Below are positions 32,314 through 41,474 of a DNA stretch of 64,000 bases, in pieces. The notes beneath the pieces were generated by a model. It worked only from the letters and a program-made list of their open reading frames with translations. It made no database searches and was not told where the DNA came from. Position 1 is the stretch's first letter. The number at the start of each line of letters is the position of its first letter. Location of the stretch: the NCBI GenBank assembly GCA_946614255.1, contig CAMOGS010000066.1, forward strand, positions 1-64,000, read 5' to 3'. The translations under genes and the position numbers were made by a program. The stretch comes from UBA3871 sp002392265. Its GTDB lineage: Bacteria > Bacillota > Clostridia > Peptostreptococcales > Anaerovoracaceae.

Positions 32314-33171
32314 CTATCGTATATCACGCAGTATTCCAAAGCACTCGCGGACAATGTTGTTTGGCAGATACCACGGAATTGTGTCTGCAGCGATGCCGTA
32401 AAACTCATAGCCTGCTGCACTGAGATCATGCTGCCCTTCGGCAGGCTCCTTAGTAAGCTCGCGCGCAATGTGCAGGCTCCTGAATACATGGAAGTTATTG
32501 GTAACTACGCCTATGCGCAAAGGGCTGCCTGCTTTTTTTGCCGGAGCGCCTTCAGCTTCGAAAATTCGTAGCGAATACGCAATGTTCTCGGTCGTATTGC
32601 GCGACTCTGTCTCGGCAAAAATCCTTTCTGCGGCAATACCGCGCGAGATTAGATAAGCCCTGCCTGCTTCGCCTTCGCTTGTCGGCTCGTTAAAGCCCTG
32701 AGCGCCCGAAACTATGCATACCGTGCCGGGATTATCTTTTAAGTAGTCGCAGGCTGCGTCTAGCCTGAACCTAAATGCAACGCTCGGCCCGCTGTCTCGA
32801 ACCTGTGCACCGAGAACAATTATGCAGTCGAGATTCGACTCGCCTTCGTCGGAAAAGTGGCTTAGCTGGGCTATCGCGCAAGCGCCAAAGACTATGGCTG
32901 CCAGCGCTATCACCGCATAAGCCGCTATGCGCAGCCTTTTCGGTACGCGGTGCCATCTGCTGCCGGACTTGCCACGCCCCACAGGGCCTGCAAGGTATGC
33001 CGTCAACGCAAAAAAGGCCGCAAGCAGCGCCCATATCACAAACGAAAATGTGCCGCTCCCGACCGCAAGAATGGACAGCGAATATATAAAGCTCGCCGCC
33101 GCAAGCAGCATCCACACGATGCTCAGCCACCGGCTGCAGAGCTTATTTTTTTGTTTAAATGACTTATACAT
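32314..33171 (-). CDS. YdcF/SanA/ElyC family DUF218 membrane protein
   Basis: 285 residues from the ATG at 33169-33171; a longer frame to 33249 overlaps the asparaginase gene and is less likely. The start has only a poor binding site. Three hydrophobic segments (about 17-40, 47-67, 85-108) precede the DUF218 domain: LDCIIVLGAQVRDSGPSVAF, CIVSGAQGFNEPTSEGEAGRAYLISRGI, ESRNTTENIAYSLRIF and VVTNNFHVFRS. SanA/ElyC relatives affect envelope integrity and lipid carrier use. The reaction is unknown. Confidence 0.83.
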   Translation of the reverse strand: MYKSFKQKNKLCSRWLSIVWMLLAAASFIYSLSILAVGSGTFSFVIWALLAAFFALTAYLAGPVGRGKSGSRWHRVPKRLRIAAYAVIALAAIVFGACAIAQLSHFSDEGESNLDCIIVLGAQVRDSGPSVAFRFRLDAACDYLKDNPGTVCIVSGAQGFNEPTSEGEAGRAYLISRGIAAERIFAETESRNTTENIAYSLRIFEAEGAPAKKAGSPLRIGVVTNNFHVFRSLHIARELTKEPAEGQHDLSAAGYEFYGIAADTIPWYLPNNIVRECFGILRDIR

Positions 33172-33178
33172 GGGTTTA

Positions 33179-34279
33179 TTATTCGTCTTCGCCGTCGCCG
33201 AAGGAAACCTCGCCGACGAGGTTAGTGTCGAAATATGCACGGATTTCATCCATGTTACGTGCCTGGCCGAGCGTCCAGATGAGCTTTGTCACCGCCGCTT
33301 CGGTGGTCATGTCATAGGCGCTGATAACGCCGTGCTCGAGAGCCTTCTTACCGACCTCGTAGATTGAAAGGTCGCTCTTTTCGTAAAGGCACTGGCTGGC
33401 AACAACTACAGGGATACCCGCGCGCACCAGCTTTTCAAGCTTGGATATCAGGTCACGGTTTACGTAGTGAAGCCCGCCCGCACCAAAGGCCTCGATGACG
33501 ATGCCCTTGTATTTCATTTCGAGCAGCATGTCGAAAATCGTAGGATTCAGACCCGGTGTCAGCTTTATCAGAAATACATCGTTGCAAATGGTGTCGCGCA
33601 AGGTAAAATACTCGCCCGACCCGATGCCTTTGTTTATATCGAGTCCCTTTGCCTTTGCAACACTTTCCGCATCTCCCGAATAGAATATGCCTCTGCCGTC
33701 GATTGCGCGCTGCTTTATCTGCAGTCCCGCAGGGCCCGGCTTTGCGACATAAGGGTAGTTCACGCTCTCGAAAGCATCAAAGCCTGTCGTGCGCACCTTT
33801 ACGGCGCGGCAGCCCAGTATTATCTTTCGGTTAAATGCGATAAACACGCCGGGCACACCGCTTCCGGCCATAGCCAGCGCATAGCGAAGGTTCTCTGCAC
33901 CGTCAGTCATAGGGCTTATCATAGGCAACTGCGATCCCGTCAGCACGACAGGAATCGGCACACCCGCCAGCATAAACGACAAAATCGACGCCGTGTAAGC
34001 CATTGTGTCTGTGCCGTGCGTCACAACAATGCCGTCGTAACGCTCTTTGCTCTTCACCGCTTCGTAGATTTTTTCGGCAATCAGAACCCACTCCTCCGGC
34101 TGGATGTTTGAACTGTCCATACTGAGAATGTCCTTCGCCGATATTTCATAGTTCTCCGCCACACCCGCGATTCCGCTGAGAAGTGCGCTTACATCAAGCG
34201 ACGGCACCAGCCCTTCGGGACTCGGCGCGGAAGCTATCGTTCCGCCGGTTGCAAGAACCAAAATCTTTTTCTTCCCCAT
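33179..34279 (-). CDS. L-asparaginase
   Basis: 366 residues. It hydrolyses asparagine to aspartate and ammonia. The first catalytic Thr lies in LATGGTIASAPSPEG, and the second block is IVVTHGTDTMAYTASIL. The length and missing signal peptide suggest the cytoplasmic type I form (AnsA), with a C-terminal allosteric-like domain. It lies 43 bases after the epimerase gene, perhaps a by-standing member of that operon. The start is weakly supported by GTAGG. Confidence 0.9.
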   Translation of the reverse strand: MGKKKILVLATGGTIASAPSPEGLVPSLDVSALLSGIAGVAENYEISAKDILSMDSSNIQPEEWVLIAEKIYEAVKSKERYDGIVVTHGTDTMAYTASILSFMLAGVPIPVVLTGSQLPMISPMTDGAENLRYALAMAGSGVPGVFIAFNRKIILGCRAVKVRTTGFDAFESVNYPYVAKPGPAGLQIKQRAIDGRGIFYSGDAESVAKAKGLDINKGIGSGEYFTLRDTICNDVFLIKLTPGLNPTIFDMLLEMKYKGIVIEAFGAGGLHYVNRDLISKLEKLVRAGIPVVVASQCLYEKSDLSIYEVGKKALEHGVISAYDMTTEAAVTKLIWTLGQARNMDEIRAYFDTNLVGEVSFGDGEDE

Positions 34280-34322
34280 ACTTACCTACCATCCTGCAAA
34301 TGCTGCTTTAACGGAAGTCTTC

Positions 34323-34733
34323 CTACTTTCTCTCTGTGAGCTCGAGGAGAACGCCGCCTGTAGTCTTTGGATGTACGAAAGCGATGCGAGCGCCGCCTGC
34401 GCCGTATCTTGGCTTTTCGTCGAGCATCCTATGGCCTGCGTCCATAACTTCCTTGATGGCTGCTTCGATATTGTCAACTCGTACAGCTACATGCTGGATG
34501 CCGCCGCGGCCGCCGTTCTTTTCGATGAAACGTGCGATAGGGCCGTCAGGAGTTGTTGATTCGAGCAGCTCGAGCTCGCTGTCGCCGCATGGCAGGAACG
34601 CTACTGTTACTTTCTGTTCCTCAACTACTTCTTTTCCTGTTGACTTCAGTCCGAGCACGCCCTCATAAAACTTCAGCGCCTCATCTAAATTTTCTACTGC
34701 GATACCAACGTGGTCTACTCTTGTAAGATTCAT
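34323..34733 (-). CDS. mce: Methylmalonyl-CoA epimerase
   Basis: 136 residues from the ATG at 34731-34733 with GGAGG upstream; the ATG five codons earlier is less placed. A glyoxalase/VOC-fold enzyme that interconverts (S)- and (R)-methylmalonyl-CoA. It starts RVDHVGIAVENLDEALKFYE, with the metal ligands His (DHVG), His (GGIQHVAVRV) and Glu (VLLELTE). It follows meaB and the mutase genes in a coherent operon. Confidence 0.93.
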   Translation of the reverse strand: MNLTRVDHVGIAVENLDEALKFYEGVLGLKSTGKEVVEEQKVTVAFLPCGDSELELLESTTPDGPIARFIEKNGGRGGIQHVAVRVDNIEAAIKEVMDAGHRMLDEKPRYGAGGARIAFVHPKTTGGVLLELTERK

Positions 34734-34811
34734 TATTGTTTCCTCCATTTATCTGTTTTCAATATTTATCGTTTATTGCCGATAGGCAATTACTGTCTAA
34801 TTTTATTCTGT

Positions 34812-35750
34812 TTATCCGCGAATGGATTTAAGGAATTCATCGCGAACCGTATAAATATCGGTGTTCTTTGCCAGGATATCCTCGACACACTTTTTCATAC
34901 GGCCTTCTTCCTCCGTATGATTGATTACAATTTTACGGAGCTCGCTTTCAATGAGCTCTATAACCTCCATACGCGTGTTGTTAAGACGGCGCTCGGTCAG
35001 CTCTCCGGTTTCTGCCAGATACTCGCGATGCTTTTCGAGCTCGTCCACAAGCTCTTCAATGCCTTCATTCTTTCCGGCAGTTGCCATCAAAACAGGAGGC
35101 CTCCTCTTCATGTTCTGGTTCAGATCGAGCATCATGTTTATTTCGGTCGCCGTACGAGGGGCGCCAAAGAGATCCGCCTTGTTTACCACGAAAATGTCGC
35201 CGATTTCCATGACTCCCGCCTTGATTGACTGAATGTCGTCGCCCAGGCCCGGTACCATGACCATCAGCACCGTATCTGCAGTCTTTACGATATCCACCTC
35301 GGACTGTCCTACACCTACGGTCTCGATAAAGATATAGTCTACGCCCGAAGCGTCGAGCACCTTCACCGCATTGTGTGTTGCCTTTGAAAGTCCTCCCAGG
35401 TAGCCTCTGGTTCCCATGGAGCGAATAAATACGTTCGGTTCAAGGGCGAGGTCCTGCATACGTATGCGGTCCCCCAGAATTGAGCCTCCCGAATAAGGGC
35501 TGGTCGGGTCGACTGCGATAATACCAACCTTTTTCCCTTTTGCAATCAGGTTCTTTACTATTTTGTCGGTCAGCGTACTCTTTCCGGCACCCGGAGGCCC
35601 GGTGATGCCAATGACATGTGCATTACCCGTGTGTTTGTGAATCTCTTTTATAATAGCTTCCGTTTCATCTTCGTAGTTCTCGATAACCGTTATAGCACGA
35701 GCCACCGAACGTTTATCGCCTGTCAGAAGCTTTTCAATTAATTCGCTCAC
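34812..35750 (-). CDS. meaB: Methylmalonyl-CoA mutase-associated GTPase MeaB
   Basis: 312 residues from a GTG start (35748-35750). A G3E-type GTPase that loads and protects the B12 cofactor of the mutase. P-loop GITGPPGAGKSTLTDKIV, GIIAVDPTSPYSGGSILGDR, ETVGVGQSEVDI and the base-recognition VNKAD are all present. It is separated from the small mutase subunit by a terminator-like hairpin, so expression may depend on read-through. Confidence 0.95.
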   Translation of the reverse strand: MSELIEKLLTGDKRSVARAITVIENYEDETEAIIKEIHKHTGNAHVIGITGPPGAGKSTLTDKIVKNLIAKGKKVGIIAVDPTSPYSGGSILGDRIRMQDLALEPNVFIRSMGTRGYLGGLSKATHNAVKVLDASGVDYIFIETVGVGQSEVDIVKTADTVLMVMVPGLGDDIQSIKAGVMEIGDIFVVNKADLFGAPRTATEINMMLDLNQNMKRRPPVLMATAGKNEGIEELVDELEKHREYLAETGELTERRLNNTRMEVIELIESELRKIVINHTEEEGRMKKCVEDILAKNTDIYTVRDEFLKSIRG

Positions 35751-35768
35751 TTCTCAGTTACCTTTCTC

Positions 35769-35813
35769 AAAAAAAACAGGTCGGGGATAGCGCTCACGCA
35801 TTACCCCTGACCT
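35769..35813 (-). terminator. Internal terminator of the mutase operon
   Basis: Minus strand: AGGTC.GGGGTA-type arms (35808-35813 with 35778-35783 and flanking pairs) around a GCGTGAGCGC apex, then GTTTTTTTT. It lies between the B12 subunit and meaB. Confidence 0.75.
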
Positions 35814-35822
35814 AAACCTTTG

Positions 35823-36221
35823 CTAGTTTTTCTTTACATTGTTCTTTATGAACTCAATAGTTTCGGTTGTGGTAGTTCCCGGTGTGAATACCTCTGCGAT
35901 ACCTGCTGCCTTAAGTCCCGGAATATCCTCTTCAGGAATAACTCCGCCGCCGAATACCAGGATATCTCCTGCGCCCTGCTCTCTAAGGAGCTCAACTACC
36001 TTTGGAAGGAGGTGGTTGTGTGCACCGGAAAGGATTGACATTCCGATTACGTCAACGTCTTCCTGAATAGCTGCTGCAACAATCTGCTCAGGTGACTGTC
36101 TGAGTCCTGTATAAATAACTTCCATACCGGCGTCTCTAAGTGCTCTGGCAATCATCTTTGCGCCTCTGTCATGACCGTCAAGACCCGGTTTTGCTACCAA
36201 TACTCTAATAGGCTTTTCCAT
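35823..36221 (-). CDS. Methylmalonyl-CoA mutase, cobalamin-binding small subunit
   Basis: 132 residues, a stand-alone B12-binding domain. The DxHxxG motif with the His ligating cobalt reads GLDGHDRGAKMIARAL, then VIGMSILSGAHNHLLPKV and VFGGGVIPEEDIPGLK. Some mutases carry this as a C-terminal domain, whereas here it is separate and pairs with the 559-residue large subunit encoded 27 bases upstream. The start follows AGGAGG. Confidence 0.94.
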   Translation of the reverse strand: MEKPIRVLVAKPGLDGHDRGAKMIARALRDAGMEVIYTGLRQSPEQIVAAAIQEDVDVIGMSILSGAHNHLLPKVVELLREQGAGDILVFGGGVIPEEDIPGLKAAGIAEVFTPGTTTTETIEFIKNNVKKN

Positions 36222-36248
36222 TTCAATTCCTCCTAAAGACCTGCTGCT

Positions 36249-37928
36249 TTATAACAATACAGACTGTTCATATTCGCCGAATACTTCTCTCATGACACCG
36301 CAGATTTCGCCGAGTGTAGCATATTCTCTGACAGCATCAAGGATGAAAGGCATAACATTTTCTGTGCCTTCACAAGCCTTTTTGAGCGCTGCGAGCTTTT
36401 CGGTAACAGCCTCGTTATTTCTCTTTGCTTTAACATCCTGAATCTTTTTCTTCTGCATTTCACCAACAGATGGGTCTACGCGGAGAAGGCCTTTTGGCGG
36501 TTCCTCTTCAACCTGGAACTTGTTTACGCCGACAACGATTCTCTCGCCGGATTCGATTTCCATCTGATATTTGTATGCAGAATCGGAGATTTCCTGCTGG
36601 ATATATCCGAGGTCGATAGCTCTTGTTGCACCGCCGAGTTCATCAATCTTCTTGATATAAGCCATCGCTTCTTCTTCGATTTGCTTTGTCTTTGCTTCAA
36701 CATAGTATGAGCCTGCGAGCGGGTCTACCGTTCTGGTAACTCCGGATTCGTAAGCAACTATCTGCTGAGTACGGAGTGCGATTGTTACGGACTCTGTTGT
36801 AGGGAGAGCCAGCGCTTCGTCTCTTGAGTTTGTATGGAGTGACTGAGTTCCGCCCATAACAGCAGCGAGTGTCTGCATAGCAACACGAATGATGTTGTTG
36901 TTTGGCTGCTGTGCAGTAAGTGTACAACCGGCTGTCTGAGTGTGGAACTTCAGCATCATTGACTTTTCCTTCTTTGCGCCGAATCTTTCCTTCATGATCT
37001 TTGCCCAGAGACGTCTTGCGGCTCTGTACTTCGCAACCTCCTCGAGTACGTCGAGGTGAGCGTTGAAGAAGAACGAAAGTCTTGGTGCGAAGTCGTCTAC
37101 GTTGAGGCCTGCCTTGATGGCTGCTTCGACATAGGCGATACCGTCTGCCAGAGTGAAGCCGACTTCCTGTGCTGCAGTCGAGCCTGCTTCTCTGATGTGG
37201 TAGCCGGAAATGGAAATTGTGTTCCACTGCGGTACGTTCTTTGTGCAGTATTCAAAGATGTTCGTAATGAGTCTCATGGAAGGCTCGGTCGGGAAGATGT
37301 ATGTTCCGCGAGCGATATATTCCTTGAGTACGTCGTTCTGAATAGTGCCTCTGAGTTTATCTGGTGTAACGCCCTGCTTTTCGGCAACAGCAATGTACAT
37401 TGCCAGAAGTACCGATGCCGGTGCGTTGATTGTCATGGATGTTGATACCTTGTCGAGCGGAATACCGTTAAAGAGTATCTCCATATCGGCAAGGGAGTCG
37501 ATAGCTACGCCTACCTTACCAACTTCGCCTTCCGAAAGCGGATGGTCGGAGTCGTAACCAATCTGAGTCGGCAGGTCGAATGCAACAGAAAGGCCTGTTG
37601 AACCCTGCTCTACCAGGTACTTATATCTTTCGTTGGATTCCTCGGCAGTAGCGAAACCGGCGTACATTCTCATGGTCCAGTTACGGCCTCTGTACATTGT
37701 AGGCTGGTAGCCTCTGGTGAACGGATACTGTCCAGGGAAGCCTATCTCGTTTTTGTAGTCAATATCCTTTATATCGTCCGGTGTGTACAGTCTGTTAATC
37801 ACATCGCCGGAACCGGTTCTGAAAACCTCTTTGCTTTCAGGTGCCTTAGCCAGTGACTTGGCCAATACACTATCTTCCCATTCTTTTTTTGCTTCTTGAA
37901 TCAGAGCAATTTCTTGCTTGTCAAACAT
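36249..37928 (-). CDS. Methylmalonyl-CoA mutase, large (catalytic) subunit
   Basis: 559 residues without a B12 domain. With the small subunit it interconverts (R)-methylmalonyl-CoA and succinyl-CoA. It begins ALIQEAKKEWEDSVLAK; the TIM barrel has YTPDDI, GFPGQYPFTRGYQPTMYRGR, FDLPTQIGYDSDHPLSEGEVG, MLKFHTQTAGCTLTAQQP and GGTQSLHTNSRDEALALPTTE, all characteristic. The substrate-site Tyr/Arg lie in the first blocks. Isobutyryl-CoA mutases look similar, but the presence of epimerase and MeaB supports methylmalonyl-CoA. AGGAGG precedes the start. The promoter region carries a palindrome at 37971. Confidence 0.95.
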   Translation of the reverse strand: MFDKQEIALIQEAKKEWEDSVLAKSLAKAPESKEVFRTGSGDVINRLYTPDDIKDIDYKNEIGFPGQYPFTRGYQPTMYRGRNWTMRMYAGFATAEESNERYKYLVEQGSTGLSVAFDLPTQIGYDSDHPLSEGEVGKVGVAIDSLADMEILFNGIPLDKVSTSMTINAPASVLLAMYIAVAEKQGVTPDKLRGTIQNDVLKEYIARGTYIFPTEPSMRLITNIFEYCTKNVPQWNTISISGYHIREAGSTAAQEVGFTLADGIAYVEAAIKAGLNVDDFAPRLSFFFNAHLDVLEEVAKYRAARRLWAKIMKERFGAKKEKSMMLKFHTQTAGCTLTAQQPNNNIIRVAMQTLAAVMGGTQSLHTNSRDEALALPTTESVTIALRTQQIVAYESGVTRTVDPLAGSYYVEAKTKQIEEEAMAYIKKIDELGGATRAIDLGYIQQEISDSAYKYQMEIESGERIVVGVNKFQVEEEPPKGLLRVDPSVGEMQKKKIQDVKAKRNNEAVTEKLAALKKACEGTENVMPFILDAVREYATLGEICGVMREVFGEYEQSVLL

Positions 37929-37970
37929 AGGTAATTCCTCCTAAACAGATAATTGGTTGACAGAAAGTGT

Positions 37971-38000
37971 GGTATGACAGTCATACCTGCACATATTATA
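37971..38000 (-). promoter_or_regulatory. Palindromic operator and -10 box of the methylmalonyl-CoA mutase operon
   Basis: A perfect GGTATGA-CAG-TCATACC inverted repeat (37971-37987) lies just downstream of a minus-strand TATAAT (37995-38000), overlapping the predicted transcription start. The position suits a GntR-like repressor. A clear -35 was not found. Confidence 0.55.
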
Positions 38001-38069
38001 CATTATTATTAAAGCCAGTGGGAATTTAAAGCTGTGCATTTTGGTATTTTTTTTGTACACCTGCCCGGC

Positions 38070-38825
38070 TTAATAACGTGATTCAAAGAACTCCTCCAGC
38101 CGCTTCATAATCTGATCCGAGCTCATGCTCTTTAACAGATATCCTTGCGGGCCTTCACCTATTGCCTGCATAACGCTGTCCGAGTCGCTCTTTCCAGTCA
38201 GAAACATCACAGGAATGTCTGCGACCCTCTCATTTTCATGAATCTTTGCCAGTGTTTCCGGGCCGGACATCCCGGGCATCTCGTGATCCAACAGAATCAA
38301 ATCCGGACGGCGTCCCCTAAGAAAGGTCAGCACCTCTCTACCGGAATTGCACATATAGACGGTATAGGTCGGCTCCAGAATTTCCTTGAACGCATGAAGC
38401 ACGGTTCCCGAATCGTCCACAAGAAGAATGATTTTTTTCTTTGTCCTCTTTTCGACACTGCCGAGGCCTTCCATCAGACCCTCAACGACATTCCTCGTAT
38501 TAATCGGACGCTTGTATTCGCCGCTGATGATCTTTGGGTTTATGGATTCCTTTACTGACGCCACGTCTTCGGCATATCCCATGATATAAAGCGGCATTTT
38601 CTCCGTCGAACACATTTCATTAATCCGGCTCAGCAGCATTTTGTTTTTGGATACCATATCATCGAGCGACAGAAATACAATCATCTTCTGTCCGCTGAGG
38701 GACTCTACCTCACTCGCATTGAAATTATAAAAAATACTCTCAACACGCTCTGCTGCAAGGCCTTTTGCAATTGCTTCAACGATAAACGACTTACCGTTGC
38801 TGATAAAAGCTATTTTGTAACTCAT
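38070..38825 (-). CDS. Response regulator with degenerate N-terminal and intact C-terminal receiver
   Basis: 251 residues. The C-terminal receiver (about 131-250) has the acidic pair VDDS, phosphoacceptor D180 in LILLDHEMPGMSG, Thr in VMFLTGKSD and K232. The N-terminal 115 residues have an alpha/beta pattern like a receiver without acidic or phosphorylation residues. There is no DNA-binding output domain. The start ATG overlaps the kinase stop by 4 bases, so it is the partner of the hybrid kinase. Confidence 0.88.
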   Translation of the reverse strand: MSYKIAFISNGKSFIVEAIAKGLAAERVESIFYNFNASEVESLSGQKMIVFLSLDDMVSKNKMLLSRINEMCSTEKMPLYIMGYAEDVASVKESINPKIISGEYKRPINTRNVVEGLMEGLGSVEKRTKKKIILLVDDSGTVLHAFKEILEPTYTVYMCNSGREVLTFLRGRRPDLILLDHEMPGMSGPETLAKIHENERVADIPVMFLTGKSDSDSVMQAIGEGPQGYLLKSMSSDQIMKRLEEFFESRY

Positions 38826-41350
38826 TCTGATTCCCTTTCACTTTTCAATAATAAATAATCATTAATGACTTTCGTGATGTCTTCCCTCGCCACTTCAGCC
38901 ATCAGTACCTTTAATTTTTCATAGACCGATTTGAAGCCCGTAGGTAGTTTATGCGCCGCGAAGCTTTCCATAACTGCCATTGCTACATCAAAATCAAACA
39001 CTTCAATAGCTTCCTTCATCACCTGCAAGCCTTCCTCGATTTCATTCTCTGTAATCTCCGGAAGGTTGAATATCCCCCGCGCTTCGCGGAATTCAGTTTC
39101 CGCTTTTTCGATTATCTGCGACATCTTGTTTCCGAGCCCCCTGTATTCCTCGATGAGCTCTCCCGCGCCGCCGAAAATAATCTCAATTTCACCGTTCTTG
39201 CCACATTCTTCAAGTATCTTTGCATGCTCGGACAAATCATTTGCTCCAATCATACGGGCCGAACTTTTAAGCGCATGCACTTCTATTGTAAAGTTCTTGA
39301 TATCACCATCGGTGAGCAGCTTTTCTATCTTTTCCGCCCTGTAATCGATTGTGTCCCTGAACTCCTTGAATACCTTTCCGTAAAGCTCTCTTCCGCCAAG
39401 CATTGATACCGCTTCCTCAAGGGCAAAGCTGCCGTCTTCTTCCACAAGGCTGCAGATATAATCGTCTTCGGTTATTTCCTTTTCCTGCGTGGTCGCTGCC
39501 TCCTCACACAATGTTACCTTTTGCGGCGGCAGATACTGAATCAGGATTTTTTCCAGATTTTCCGTATCTATAGGCTTTGATATGTAGTCTGTAAATCCCT
39601 CGCGCAGATAATTCTCGCGCATGCCTGTTATTGCATTTGCGGTAACCACTATTATAGGCGTGGATTTGTAATTCATATCCTCGCTGGTCCTGAGCCTGTA
39701 CATGGTTTCCACTCCGTCCATATCAGGCATCATGTGGTCAAGCAGAATAATGTCATAATCGGTTTGTGCTGCCTTTGCCAGACATTCGTTGCCCGAAAGC
39801 GCAGTATCTATCTGCATCTTTGTTTCCTTTAAGAGGTTTGTGAAAACCGTCAGGTTAATCGGTATATCATCGACCGCCAAAAGCTTTGCCTCCGGTGCAG
39901 TAAACGAAACCCTGTAGGCATCGTGCTTTTTCTTTGCCAGATTCTCGTTTTGAATTTTTCCGCTGAATTCGCTAATCGGAGTCCAGTCTCTGACTTCGAG
40001 CGGTATCTCGAATGAAAAAGTACTGCCCATTCCGTAAACACTTTCGACCTTTAATTCCGAATCCATCAGCTTCAGCAGCTGCACGCAAATGCTGATGCCG
40101 AGGCCTGTGCCTTCGATGTGGTTAATGCTCTGCTCGTCGAGTCTTGCATATGGCTTTACGAGAGCGTCCATGTCTTCTTCTCTGATGCCGCGACCCGTAT
40201 CGGTAACGCTTATCTTTATGTCGATGTGATTTTCGTTTATCTTGACGAAGTCGACGTTCGTGGTAACGCTGCCCTTGTCGGTATACTTGACCGCATTTGT
40301 CAGTATGTTTGTGGCAATCTGTCTGATGCGCACTTCGTCGCCGTAGAGTATGTGCGGTATGTCGGGGTTCACGTTCAAAATCATCTCGAGGCCCTTGTCA
40401 CGACCGCGCGGTACAATCATGCTGTGGACGTCGTTTAGCACGGTGGCGGTATCAAACTCCACCGGGTAGAGCTCCATCCTGCCGGATTCAATCCTTGAAA
40501 AGTCGAGGACATCATTAATAACCGACAGAAGTGTACGCCCCGAGCTGCGAATCTCCTCGGCGTACTGCCGAATTGGTTCTTCACTGCTCTCGCGGAGGAT
40601 CATCTCGTCGAGGCCGAGCACGGCGTTGATTGGCGAACGAATCTCGTGGCTCATGCGGGCGAGGAATGAAGACTTGGCGCGGTCTGCTTCTCTGGCTTTT
40701 CGCGTTGCGTCAATCAGCCTGCGTTCCTGGCGCATGTTCTTTACAAAGCGCTTTCTTTCAAGATATGCGAGCAGTATGAATACCGTGAAAATGATTGTGC
40801 TGTTTGTGAACAGGTCTCTGCCGTATTCGTGCATATACTTCGGCAGCATGATTGCGGCAGGCACCAACAGCATAACCGTAAATATCGTAGGCTCCACCCT
40901 GATTATTATGATGGTAAGCAGGCACGTTATTATCAAAACAAGCAGCCCATTAACATACATTGAGGATGTGTACATGTCATATATACTGAAAACCAGCGCA
41001 AAAGCCATGCCGTAGACACCGATACTGTCTCTGATAAATGCCGGCATTTTATTCAAGGTCAAAATCATCAGAGCGTGCACGAGCCCCAGAAGGCTCAGAA
41101 ATGCCAGCCCTCCAAAGTAAATTTCTCTTTCAACCACACCTATTACGTTTGACCCGAATATCATCATTGCAATTGTAAAAATATTCAGCGGTAAATACAC
41201 GCATATTGCGGCCTTTGCATTCGAAATAGCCACCCTCTTTTTGAAAGCAAGTGGAATAAAGAAATTCTTTTTATACCATTCAAAGAAATTTGATTTCCCA
41301 ATATCGCTTTGAATTGCTTTTTTATATTTTTTTGGTTTCATATGCTCCAT
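38822..41350 (-). CDS. Hybrid sensor histidine kinase with receiver and HPt domains
   Basis: 842 residues. About five or six membrane helices (43-197) form the sensor. Then HisKA with H235 in FLARMSHEIRSPINAVLG, and HATPase with NILTNAVKYTDKG, DTGRGI and GTGLGIS. The receiver has D538 in DYDIILLDHMMPDMDG, and the C-terminal HPt has H692 in VHALKSSARMIGA. Together with the RR at 38070 this gives a full four-step phosphorelay. The signal is unknown. ATG codons at residues 1 and 4 are both possible starts. Confidence 0.93.
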   Translation of the reverse strand: MEHMKPKKYKKAIQSDIGKSNFFEWYKKNFFIPLAFKKRVAISNAKAAICVYLPLNIFTIAMMIFGSNVIGVVEREIYFGGLAFLSLLGLVHALMILTLNKMPAFIRDSIGVYGMAFALVFSIYDMYTSSMYVNGLLVLIITCLLTIIIIRVEPTIFTVMLLVPAAIMLPKYMHEYGRDLFTNSTIIFTVFILLAYLERKRFVKNMRQERRLIDATRKAREADRAKSSFLARMSHEIRSPINAVLGLDEMILRESSEEPIRQYAEEIRSSGRTLLSVINDVLDFSRIESGRMELYPVEFDTATVLNDVHSMIVPRGRDKGLEMILNVNPDIPHILYGDEVRIRQIATNILTNAVKYTDKGSVTTNVDFVKINENHIDIKISVTDTGRGIREEDMDALVKPYARLDEQSINHIEGTGLGISICVQLLKLMDSELKVESVYGMGSTFSFEIPLEVRDWTPISEFSGKIQNENLAKKKHDAYRVSFTAPEAKLLAVDDIPINLTVFTNLLKETKMQIDTALSGNECLAKAAQTDYDIILLDHMMPDMDGVETMYRLRTSEDMNYKSTPIIVVTANAITGMRENYLREGFTDYISKPIDTENLEKILIQYLPPQKVTLCEEAATTQEKEITEDDYICSLVEEDGSFALEEAVSMLGGRELYGKVFKEFRDTIDYRAEKIEKLLTDGDIKNFTIEVHALKSSARMIGANDLSEHAKILEECGKNGEIEIIFGGAGELIEEYRGLGNKMSQIIEKAETEFREARGIFNLPEITENEIEEGLQVMKEAIEVFDFDVAMAVMESFAAHKLPTGFKSVYEKLKVLMAEVAREDITKVINDYLLLKSERESE

Positions 41351-41435
41351 ACGGATATTTTACCCGTTTTGGTGCTGTTTTTCAATGGATATGCAAATCT
41401 TTTAGGCTGTAAATGTGATTTTTTCACGTAGTATA

Positions 41436-41467
41436 GAAAAAGACCTGCAAGCTATGCCTGCAGGTCT
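41436..41467 (-). terminator. Terminator of the tmRNA gene
   Basis: Minus strand: a 9-bp stem AGACCTGCA/TGCAGGTCT (41459-41467 with 41441-41449), then TTTTTC. It lies 7 bases past the tmRNA 3' end. Confidence 0.85.
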
Positions 41468-41474
41468 TTGTGTC

